DNA of 64,000 bases. It comes from Litoditis marina (taxonomy: Eukaryota > Nematoda > Chromadorea > Rhabditida > Rhabditidae). Below are positions 23,301-34,075 of this stretch, piece by piece; the stretch's first letter is position 1; the number at the start of each line of letters is the position of its first letter. The translations under genes and the position numbers were made by a program. The notes beneath the pieces were generated by a model, which was not told the origin of the DNA, searched no databases, and saw nothing but the letters and a program-made list of their open reading frames with translations. The stretch covers positions 8,345,690 to 8,409,689 of the forward strand of contig OZ038440.1 in the NCBI GenBank assembly GCA_964036275.1, read 5' to 3'.

Positions 23301-26300
23301 GGGTCAAACTTCTACTATAGCCGATCCTACCCTGCTTACCCTAGAGTACTCCTAAGAACTACTGCAACTATCCAGCTAATAAGACCTTTTTCAATACTTC
23401 ATCTTGTTGTACCATCAAATTTTCAAAACTGGAATTCGAAAACAAATAAGAGGAATAAAAGGACCATGAACTAATATATGAACATACCTGAGCAGCCGCC
23501 GACGTCTTGTTGTAGTTCTGGGTAGAATTACAGATGGGAGTGGTAAGAGGCTTACTCTGTTCCCCGGCCACCTCAGCACTTCCCTCTAGGTCATAATGAT
23601 CTGTAAGCAATAGTGTGAAGGAACACAAACTTAGCAACTTGATAAGGCACATGAGATGTCAAGTTTCCATGTCAAGTTTACACAAATTAAACCCTAATCT
23701 AAAAAGGGATATTTTCCTCTTTTTTGGTAAACTTGGGAATATTTGGCTTTCTATGCAAAATTATGAAGTTTGATGTTAGTCAATCGAATGTCTTGATCTT
23801 TTTTGAAGTTCTTCAGACTTTATAGGATGCAAGACACCACTCATGCATAACGCCCAGAACAAAGCAAATTTTACGGGAAAGGACGTGAAAACTCACCAAA
23901 CTCGTGTTTGTTGACCAATCCCCCATTTCTCTTCCAATGAGTCCAACAGCTCTGACAAAGACGCAACTGCAGGGCGGCCGGACCCCACGCATACCAGTTT
24001 GTAGAAGAAACACACTGAACAAAGTAATAAGTGAACACAACAGCTGATGTGAATTTTTTTTCCGAATAATCAAAGCATCAGAAGGATTATTAGTTGATTA
24101 AATATTTATTATTAAATGTTTATGTAAATAATTATCTTAAAAAGAAAGCCAGAAAGCTACAAACACAAACGTGGCGTGAAATTATGTTTTCTTTCTAAAT
24201 GAGCCCGTTATTAGAACATGTCCATTCTTTCAAAATTTTGCAGCAAAATTACGAAACATTTTCGTTATAGCTATTATATTCTATAGTTATTACTACATTT
24301 CTAGCGTTATAGTTATTCAAAATCTATTCTATTCTATAGCTATGTAGGGAGTATGGCCATAGTATTACAAGTAGTAAGAAATCTACTACAAACGCCCACC
24401 TGGCAGCCCTCACAAGGAATGGACCTAGTTATAGGTGTTGACGACGTGTTGAACTGTCCTATCAGATTGGCAGACGGTTTGTTGTGGTTGGGAATGTAGA
24501 CCTGAAAAGAACAGCTGAATGCTCAGAGAAACACAGCTAGCTAGAATATTGAAAGTTCCCAACGACATATTCAACCTGGCGCATATATTATGACACATCT
24601 GATGTTCGAGCAGAAAACGCCCGCAATTTGACGTGGATGAAAATATTTCGATTCTCGAAACTAGAACCAGCTCTTCTTCAGTGAGCCTATATCCCACATT
24701 TCAGTACACAACCCTCCACCTCCAAAGAACGAGAGTTACCTACCCCGACTCTGACTTATGCATGAATCCAGGGGGATCAAAAACTTGACCGACCCTACTG
24801 CCGGTACGACCCCTCTCTCTTAGATAATAGAAATTCTCCCGAAAGATAAGCAATTATTCTTCACAATAGCGAGAACTTCTTCTAAATTGCAAAAAATCAT
24901 CGTAATTTTTTTCGGCCCTGGCTGGGGCTTTACGACCCCTCCCCCTTAAAAATATTGCACGCGTGCAACTTGTGGTCACCCGTGCATGAATCGTACAATG
25001 ACAATTTTCTAATATCAATTAAAATCACTAACAATACCAGTTGATCAAAAGACATACCTGTTTCAGCTTGGCCTCCTTTTCCTCGCTGCTCTTCTTTTTA
25101 CGCCCGTCAATATAACGATTTGTCGTTTTCCACATGTAATAGTATTCAACGATATCCCGCATAGCTTTCCATGGAAGCTAAAACACAAGTAACTATTGAA
25201 CAAACAACATTACAACAAATATCCCATAAACACACCAACTTTAAAACTATACTTGACACTGACATCAAACTTGACATAGCAAGTTATCCCAAATACTGAG
25301 CCCAAAGCCCACTTTACACAATATATTCGAATTTCGAAATATCGAAATGACGTTCTTAAACACCGTAGATTTTGAGTCGAAAAATGTGTTATCAGTTATC
25401 ACCTCAAAACTGAACTACCCCGGAACGAAACACTCACGAAGTCATTCCGTATATCGGAGAAGTCCTTTCCATACTTTTCAAGAGCTTCCTCAAACAGATT
25501 TGCTTCCGATGCTGACCACTCTTCAATTTGATCTCTGCAAACACAATTATTTGGTCCATACCATTGCAGGCAATGAGAATTAAACTGGAATACTCGGTCT
25601 GATTATTATTACGCTATGAAAGCCAGATTAAGAGGGAGAAATTGTCAAAGAAAACGCTCATCTAGCAACCACTAAGATAATAATATGAAGAAAAATACAT
25701 AAAATCACCTTATGAGAATGGGTCCACCCAGACTAACGGTATTGTGTCCGGTTACCTTGTCCACATCGAGCGGGTAGTGCTGCTTACTGGGAGGGGGCAC
25801 CAGAAACTTCATTCCCTGAAAAAAGGAATGTTAACCTTTTAAGGAATCAGAACTGCAACTGAATGAACATCTTGATGCTGATGTTAGCGTAGGTCAAGCT
25901 CGTGAGTGATCAAAACCTCACTTTTACTACTCTAGAGTAACGCTCTGCGGCTATTTTTGTATTGCGCACCAGCCTGGTAATTTTATTCGCGGAACGTTCA
26001 AAAAAGTCAAAATTTCGTTATTCGCTAAAGTCCTAATACAGTTTCAGCTAGTCAACCAAAATCGAGGATCCCCGAACCTCTAATTTTTTATCAATTTCCG
26101 TTGACAAAAAACTCGCGACTCGCCCCATCATTGTAACCAGAATAAAGAGACAAACCTCAGCCAGGTTATAGTTGGCCTGATGCAGAAGAGCCATGGCGTG
26201 GAAGACGGTGACATCGCGGGAGGCGGCGGCGGCAGTCATATGGAGAGACGGCAGTTTGGCCGAAGAACTCGGATCCAGTGCTCGCGAGAAGGTGCCCACT

Positions 26301-29300
26301 GATCTGCAACCAATTTTAGGGTATTTTTGTCGGCGGCAGATACGTAGATCAAAGTATGATCATTGACATTCGTAAACTACCTTCACATCAGGTCGAGAAA
26401 AGTGAGCATGAGCAACACCAAAAAGTGAGTAGATGCAACCAAAAATGCCGTCACCACTCATAGTTTCTTAGACGCATCTGACCCCAAAAGTAACCATGCG
26501 TCGATCGAAATCTGGCAAAAGTGAGCATCAGTAAGTATCGAATCTGAGGGTATTTTACGACTGATAGTTGATTGCGTGCGATGCAGTACACAAGATCGAG
26601 AACTATACGTTGCTTAATGTATCTATCATTCATTGACATTGCAATATGAATAGAACTCATCATGAATCATAACTGTTCCCGGTATTGAACTCAAATTGAA
26701 TGAGGCAAACTTTGGGCTGTTCGTCACGTTTTAGTTTGCTGTTGAGCACAACAACTAATCGGCTTAGAAACCAACCGTATGTATGGGAGCAAAAAATCAA
26801 AATACTCAGGACCTTCGATTTTCCTGATAAATTTCATTTACCTACGACTAGCGAGTCCACCAGTCAACAAACCAATCCAAATCCGACTACAATTCTGCCT
26901 CGATGCTTGAATTTCAAATAGATTCTTTGTTATCTTTATGTAAAGTGTGAATACACCACTATGATAAAAACAACACATACCTGGCAATGACGAGAAACTG
27001 GTCAATCTCCCTCTCGGTGAGATTGTGATGTGGGTGATAGACGATGAGTTCCCTCTCCGTCTCTTCCACCGGCCCTCGACCACTGAGGCTAGTCTGACCG
27101 GAAGACGACTTCCGCTCCTCCTCGTGGTCCTCCCCGTCGGCAATCATCAGATCGCTAGAAACCAATACGTGAAATAGTTCCGAATCGAGTAGTAAAAGAG
27201 TAAGCATGAGCAGCCCCGAAAACACAAAATAATAGCAACTTTGCCTAGAATCTTCAACATTTACTCCGAAAAGTGATCATGGCACGATCGAAATCGGGCA
27301 AAAGTGAGCATCATCAAATAATATCAGAATAAGGGGGTATATTACGTATGCTAGAAACGGAAAACAATTGAAACACACGTCTACAAGACTACAAGACTAA
27401 ACTGGAAGTAAATTGAATAGTCACGTGAATTAATCATTCTTATGAGGCATATCGGATCTCGCACTTTGTTATGCTCTGTGCTTAACATGCTTCACGTGAC
27501 TGTGCAATTGACTAACAGTATACAAGGCACTAAAACCAGATTACAGGTGCTAGTCACTTCTGAATCATTTCCTAATCTCCACCTATCCACACATCAGTTC
27601 AGTAAGGTGAACTAGTCTGGAAAAAAGTTGTTTGGTTAGAACTTCACCACCATGACTAAGTTGACATTTTTTGATAGCTACGGTTATTCCATAAATGATA
27701 CTGAAATACGCGTGAAAAATTCAGACACAAAACTACAGTACAATTATTCACAACTACAATTATTCATGTTTTCAACTTGGGCATTTTTCTTTGAATGAGA
27801 ATGTTGAGATTATCTACTAACCCATTCTCCTTATTGTCTTCCTCGTCCGTTTTCTCTTCAGTTTCAGCATCTTTATCTTTAGTTGTGACTCTGTCCATAT
27901 CTGCCTGCAAATATTCGAAACATATGTTTTCAAGTGAGAATTATCACTTTCCTCACTCCCAAAAGTGCTATAAATTGTATGATCTCCCGAAACCAAAATT
28001 CATATTTTGAGTTTCAAGTGAGGACTGAGGATCTACCAGTCTTGTCACTCCCAAAAGAGCAAACAAATTGCCCGACATTTGAGTCACCACCTAAAACCTA
28101 AATGTTTTCACGATTTGTGCTACATGAAAAAAACTTATTTCCGCACCTTCACGAGTTATTTTGATTGCTTACGAAAAAATATATATGTATACTTTGTAAT
28201 TAAATATATAATATTTGTTGTTAATTTAAACACACACCTGATACTTATCGCCCACGCGAATGGCGCCTTTATCCGCCAACAGTGACATCTGTACGGGATC
28301 GTATACCAGCGAGTAGAAGTATGCGTCCTATAATATATTGGTGAGACAAATATCTGGTAGATTAGACAATTAGACTTTACCATCTTCGATTTAAACTAGC
28401 TGATTTTGCTGTCTGAATGGAACTACACGTGATAGACCGTGAATGAAAATTCAACCGCTGCAGGGTCATACTTTCAAAATGATCTCTATATCAGACACAC
28501 GCTAATATCTCGTTTTGCTCAGATGTGTTCGTAGTAGGTAACTGGAGGCAATAGTTAAGATTTCTGATGTGTTTGCCGACATTAAGATCAAGTTACTCGA
28601 ATTTGGTTACACCCTTTATTTTATACTTATCTTATGATGTGGGGCTTACCTCTCGATCGTAGCACTCCGGAGTCTCGATCTCACTTAGAAGTGTCACGGA
28701 ACACTTTCCTCTAATCTGAGTGGCTGGAAGCGTCTCAACCTGCCTCGACAGGAACAGTTCTCGTAACCTAAAAATAAACATGAATCTACGGTATGTGCCC
28801 AAAACATAGCTTCTATCAAGATACGGAAAACCACTAACAGTACCGTATATTTTTCTATACTCCAGTAAGGTGAAGGTCCGACGATTCGACAAAAAAAATT
28901 TCTGACTATTCGGACAACTTTATCCCGTTATCCTGGATACCAAAACGCTAAGAAAAGCGAGCTACCTTCTCGCCGAAAATGAGAAAAGTAATTGAATTTC
29001 GCGAATGCAAATCTTAAAAAAGGCCTTTTCGTCGAATAGTCAGAATTACTTATGTATGAATCCTCACCTCAATCGATATCTCTTCTCGGGCGTGAGAGCA
29101 TCAGCGCCATGAGGGAGACCAGCGACACCCCAATCAACCAGAGTTTTGTCCTCATTATCAGTCTTCTCCTTGTTTTCATCCTCTTTCACCACTTCTGTTT
29201 CAACGTCTGCGCAAGATGATGGTTCTGAACAAACTAATAAAGCGAAAATATCTGACAAGTGGAGAAGGGACGATAGAAGTATAACGTTCCCGGCTTCTTG

Positions 29301-31089
29301 TTTACCACTTGCAATTTGCAATAGCAATACTTAATCAGCCCCAGAAGAGTGAAAATTGTTCTCCGGTACCTGTTACCTATTAACATAATTAACACCACTC
29401 AAATTCAACATAACTTCAAGAAAAAATTCTTGAAAAGGACAGAGGAATTTCTCATCTACTTGAACACTGGAGAACATTTTGAGACAATTTACCATAATCA
29501 GTTTGAAAAACATTTGATTTATCTTGAGTTGAATACCTTCGGTTTCTTCCTTTGCTCCGTTAGCAACAGTGTGACCAGAACTATCGAATCCATCTGGTTT
29601 CGTTTTTCCGTCTTCTTCCTCATAATCTGAAAATGAAGAGATATGTCTAATAGTTCAATGTACTTATGAAAATAACCTTATCTTATCTTCCATCTATTGT
29701 CTATCTTCACCGCAGCATTTCTACCAATATATTTACTAATTTTGTATTTCTAGACGCAGGTTTTTGAGCAAATCGGGTCTGTTTGATGTCGACCTCTCTC
29801 GACCCTTTTTGAAAAAAAAACGTCAAATTTACCAAATGAAATAAAAGTTGCTTTGCACTTTTCTGTCTTTAGTGGCCTAAATGACTGTTCTTTTTTGATT
29901 TTTCAAAAACTTCCCCGCACCCTTGCTGAGAAAATGTTTAGAAAAATAGACTTCATATAAAAAAAACGTCGAAATTGTATAGACCAACATTCTTCGAAGT
30001 GACGCTCGGCCTGATCAGCGATTTTGAGAAGAGCCGAAGAAACATCACGACGACGATAGAAAACTGCTACGCGGGCTTCAACGTTTCCGGAAGAATTCTA
30101 AAATAGTACACAAGGTAAAACTCTACTATTCGACAAAAAACAGTCAGTTTTTACATTTAAACACAAAATCAAAAGTCCATTTTTTCTGACTAATTCGGAC
30201 AAAATTAGTGGATTATGTCTGGGTCTGGAATAATACACTATCAACGCATCAGCTGAGAAAGAGACCTTCAAGACATAATTTAGCAAAACATGGCAAGATG
30301 ACGACACAACTTCTGCGAAAAATCAGGAATTAAACTAGAACTTGTCAACATGAACACATAAATGGAAGCTCAATAAGATTTCAATGAGTTTACCTTGGAT
30401 AGCTCCTCAATTCGACGAATATGATAGGGACCGGAACTTGAATCTTCGAAGTAGACACAATCTGAAACAAAATATTGTCTAAGACTTATCATGTTGAGAA
30501 GCTAATTGAGATTGGAGTGACCTGTTATAGAGTCTCAGCTTGACCGTGGTCGACCACTAAGATGGATTGTTTTGGTGGACTGAGTTAGCGTGCACATTAA
30601 ATTAACTTTGCGAAACACATTGTCATGAGCCACAAAAAAAATGTTTAATTATTAGTTTGTGTTTTATTTGAACAGTTAGTTACCACAATGTACCATGGCA
30701 ATACATATACAATGTGTTGTTTTCAAATACAATTGGCAGTTATTTCCTGAATACTTAGGTAATCTACCCGACGAATTCTTTATTTAACCGCGTTTTTTGT
30801 TAATGGCGCCAGTTAACCGTTAACCAAAAAAAATGGTTAACACTTTCGTTAACCACTTGGTAACCGCGAATTTCGCCCAAAAGACGTTAAAAACGGGTTA
30901 CCAACGGTTTAATATAAAAATGGTTAAATGGTTAACTGTAAAAATCGGTTAAATGGTTAACGGTTAACTGTCAGGGTCAACGAAACTGGCAGTTCCTTGT
31001 GCAATCTGCCAATCTACCTACCTACAAAAACACAAGATGACGGCAAAAAAGAATAACTCACCTCCCACTCGATACATGTTCTGCGACAT
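20361..31089 (-). CDS. lin-40: LIN-40/MTA homologue, NuRD chromatin-remodelling subunit, 23 exons
   Basis: Nuclear scaffold that recruits class I histone deacetylase (known for MTA/LIN-40). Exons, 5' to 3': 31089-31062, 30461-30394, 30097-29989, 29626-29537, 29224-29068, 28767-28650, 28327-28238, 27904-27822, 27154-26981, 26303-26156, 25815-25709, 25534-25438, 25177-25058, 24501-24400, 24014-23897, 23600-23488, 23055-22924, 22547-22409, 22200-22106, 21870-21802, 21689-21669, 21037-20871, 20457-20361. They sum to 2442 bases, 813 residues plus TAA. Seen in order: BAH about 1-220 ([39 protein letters not shown]) with an acidic insert at about 70-145; ELM2 about 217-355 ([23 protein letters not shown]); SANT about 392-445 ([29 protein letters not shown]); GATA-type finger C493-x2-C496-x20-C517-x2-C520 with WYAWGP; basic MTA-like C-terminal region about 620-813. 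The start matches family N-termini. Exon 3's donor (GTTGGT) and the 21-base exon 21 are the least certain parts. Confidence 0.93.
27397..27523. repeat. MITE-2 copy in lin-40 intron 8
   Basis: AAACTGGAAGTAAATTGAATAGTCACGT at the left, CACGTGACTGTGCAATTGACTAACAGTATA at the right. It lies between exons 8 and 9. Confidence 0.75.
30783..30970. repeat. GGTTAA/TTAACC-rich tract in lin-40 intron 1
   Basis: About 190 bases packed with GTTAACC, GGTTAAC and GGTTAAATGG in both orientations. Part is arranged as short inverted repeats (for example AGTTAACCGTTAACC against GGTTAACGGTTAACT). Confidence 0.8.
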
Positions 31090-31642
31090 GGCAAAAACCG
31101 CTACTCAAACTTGCTTGCCAACGATTCAGTCTGATGTGGTACCAAACCCCGAAGTATCTGGAAAGTAAATCAGTGAGAACCTATGCCGCTCACTTCAATT
31201 TGAACAGCGAACATAATAATGGTCAACCAAAGATCATAAAAACAAGTAAACATGCAATAAACATTAATATAATAAATAAAGCTAAAGTTGTTAAGGTTTT
31301 ACAGCGTGTTAGTTAAAGGTCTAAGGTCAGCGTCAACTACAGTAACCATCAACAGTAGAGCGCGGAAACCTCTGCTGATTTGAAGGAAATAAATTCAAAA
31401 AATCTTTCTATAAAATTTTTATTATTGTATTTTACGTTAGTATTGATATTATAATGTATGTATATGTATTGCTATGACTTTTTTTAACAACGTTGACGAT
31501 GATTGACGTTAATTAGCGTTCAATTGGATGAATGAACTTTTCTGGCTTGTTTACGATCGATGCAAATTCTTTGTATTTATGATTTATCCTCGCTCAATCT
31601 ATGTATTGTTGTGATGTTTAACAATAATTGTGTCCTTCAGCT
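31090..31642. promoter_or_regulatory. Shared divergent promoter region of lin-40 and apc-10
   Basis: The two start codons face away from each other 553 bases apart. The interval is AT-rich and shows no exon or obvious TATA box for either gene. A spliced-leader-type acceptor (tgtccttcag, ending 31640) precedes the apc-10 ATG by two bases. Co-regulation of a chromatin subunit and a cell-cycle ligase subunit is only an inference from the layout. Confidence 0.6.
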
Positions 31643-33800
31643 ATGGATGTGGACGAGGATTTTCTCATGAGACCGTCTAAAGAAGATGACAAAACGGAAC
31701 ACTGTAACGGGAGCGATTGGGTAAGAGTCTATCTAAAAAGTTTAACGTCCAAAATCTTTTTGTTTGTGAATTGTTTGATCTGTGTAGTTAGATGTGATCC
31801 AGTTATTCACTATCACGGAAGTAAAGACCTATTTCATATCATTTCAGGCCTATTATTTGAAGAAAGAGGATAAAAAGTGTATGCTGACGGATATCTCCAA
31901 GCAGGCTTTCTGGACGTTATCCAGTTGTAAAACAGGTCAGTTTCTGGCGGATAACTTTTTTTGGTTTCTAAGGCAAACATAAACGTTGTAGTATGATACA
32001 TTAAATGACCAATGAATCTCCTTAAAGCAGGACGATAATGTGGACCAATCCCGTGTCAACTGTCCTTTAAACTGCAATTGAGAAATTGTTAAAAGGACTG
32101 AACTGTTGCGATTGTACCACGTAATCGTCCATCTTTAATTGAGATTTTGAACTTCGCTCATTTCAACAATGGTCGCACCTTACTAGTGAAAACTTTTCTC
32201 ACCCTATTTCGTAGTGCGGTTACTCAGATAAAACAATAACCAACAAAGTCATGAAATTGTAGAATTTTGATTGATTGGGACTAGGGTTGAATGGGTACGT
32301 TTTCAGATGGGTACGGTGTTCACGAGTTGTTGGATGAGAGCGTGGACAAGTATTGGCAGAGTGATGGTCCGCAACCGCATACCGTCACCATTGAATTCAG
32401 TCGAAAGACGGACATCTCATTTCTGTGGCTCTATTTGGATTACAAAAATGACGAGTCCTACACGCCCAGCAAGTCAGTTCTACCGTCAAATTCCACAAGG
32501 AACCCGGTATTTCGTTCACCCTATCGGGTAACCCGGTTAATGTTTATCTGAACGAGAACGGGTTAACTGAATACCGGGTTAAATGAAGAATTATCCATTT
32601 TACTCGCGTGTTTTCCTATTCAGATTGAGCCACGAGAACTCAGTACGTAGTTGCCTATTCCCTTTTGCTGATGTACTCTGTTTATTTGGGAATTAGTAAC
32701 TTTGAAAAGCTGCGATATTGCTACCAGGTCCTAAGTTTCAGTAGAATGGTAAAATTTGGAATGTAAAGTTACAATAACTGCTAATTTTACTGTTTTAATA
32801 TTGGAATGAATATTTTTCGCAGGGTAATCGTTTATGTTGGCTCTTCCCTGATGCATTTGGACGAAGGAAGGGAACATCAGTTCCAAGAACCAGTCGGGTG
32901 GCAGGTTTGTTTATTTTTTCGTACTTTTACTTCATTCGCTACTTAGTTGAAACACCAACTAGCAGCTTATTACATATGATATAACTAAGAGTACCTATAG
33001 ATCTATAAACAGTTGAATTGTTTTACCCACCATCCAAACAGCACCAAGTTCGGACTTATTTCCAGTGAGCAGAAAGTAGTACGTTTTTGGATAAAAATAC
33101 ATGAAACTACTTAATTTTGCATAAAACTCAGCCAGAATAGTTTTATTTTGGCGATTAAGGTAGCTGTTTTTGAAGTTAATGTGGCTAGCCGGCCCGGTTA
33201 CTAGAGTGTGCGGAAATAGTCATCATACAAGTTCACTTCGCATATAGTTATCATTTGCCTTTCGATTGTTCTGCCTGTTTTCGTAAATAGTAAATATTTC
33301 AACCATCAGTGTAGTTGTGATTGTGTTGATTTCAGTACATCGACCTACGGACAGCAAAGAACTCGTTACCAAGAAGGGCCATGGTCATCCAGTTGCAAGT
33401 TGTTCACAATCATCAGAATGGTAGAGACACTCACATAAGGTATGTTTCATCAATCACTATCCAACGGTGTGAGTTTTATCATTCATATTTTTTGTTGATA
33501 AGTCTTATGAATCTATGCGTTTTAGTTAGCACTGAAATGACCGTTTATAACTAAGCAGATGAAAGGTGAATGCTCAATCGTGCAGAATATTAAGTTTTGG
33601 CTCGTTTTTTAAATATATTTTTTCGAATTTTTTCAAAATATCGATGTTACAGACACATTCGCGTTGCCGGTCCGGCTCGATCTCGATTCAATGCGGACAA
33701 TCGGCTACTTGCCGGAAACCCGAGTAATAGCAATGATTTCCGAACTCTCCCCGTTGGAGATATTCATAAGAAGTTCATTAATTCTATGGTAATTCGATAA
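31643..33800 (+). CDS. apc-10: APC10/Doc1 homologue, anaphase-promoting complex subunit, 6 exons
   Basis: APC10 is the co-receptor subunit of the anaphase-promoting complex ubiquitin ligase. Together with the co-activator it binds D-box degrons (family knowledge). Exons 31643-31720, 31848-31935, 32307-32472, 32823-32904, 33336-33439 and 33653-33800 sum to 666 bases: 221 residues and TAA. The DOC jelly-roll domain covers about residues 25-185. Hallmarks seen are YGVHELLDESVDKYWQSDGP, the DYKNDESYTPSK motif, EPVGW and NHQNGRDTHIRHIRV. The chain ends in Ile-Arg, the conserved tail that docks on the TPR subunit APC3/Cdc27. The start is fixed by an acceptor two bases upstream. The region before the IR tail (about 172-219) is longer and more Asn/Arg-rich than in vertebrate APC10. 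Confidence 0.95.
32524..32585. repeat. GGGTTAA-rich tract in apc-10 intron 3
   Basis: GGGTAACCCGGTTAA, GGGTTAACTGAATACCGGGTT and related words lie within 60 bases. They resemble the tract in lin-40 intron 1. Confidence 0.7.
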
Positions 33801-34075
33801 TCAAGATCTCAGTTTCTATTGATTTCGAAGTTTCATTCAAGGCTTGTTTTTCTCCTCTGAACAGTTTGGTTGAATTTTTCACGTTTTGTTTCAAATATGG
33901 CCTGCGTTGGTAGTGATTTTGATTTGTCTTGTGGGTATCGGATCTCATCATTTGTATTGTTATGTTTGATTGTGAATTTTGAACAATGATCGAAAACTTG
34001 TTTATTATCTGCATTTGAAAAAAGTTATGTACATAATCTGATTGAGTGGGGCGATGTTGTTCAACCATTGTCAGT
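33801..34075. other. Convergent 3' region between apc-10 and the Gly-rich secreted gene
   Basis: No exon seen. TTTATT at 34001-34006 reads AATAAA on the minus strand, about 70 bases past the Gly-rich gene's stop. A second minus-strand AATAAA (34075-34080) overlaps that stop. No plus-strand AATAAA occurs until 34521, inside the neighbouring gene, so apc-10 may end at a variant signal or overlap it antisense. Confidence 0.5.
34001..34006 (-). terminator. Polyadenylation signal of the Gly-rich secreted gene
   Basis: AATAAA on the minus strand about 70 bases past the TAA. A second AATAAA overlaps the stop itself. Confidence 0.5.

Noticed and set aside
20361..31089. First impression that the SANT-containing gene was a SWI3/SMARCC subunit
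   Set aside because: The BAH start, the ELM2 motif before SANT and the GATA-type finger after it fit MTA/LIN-40; no SWIRM domain was seen.
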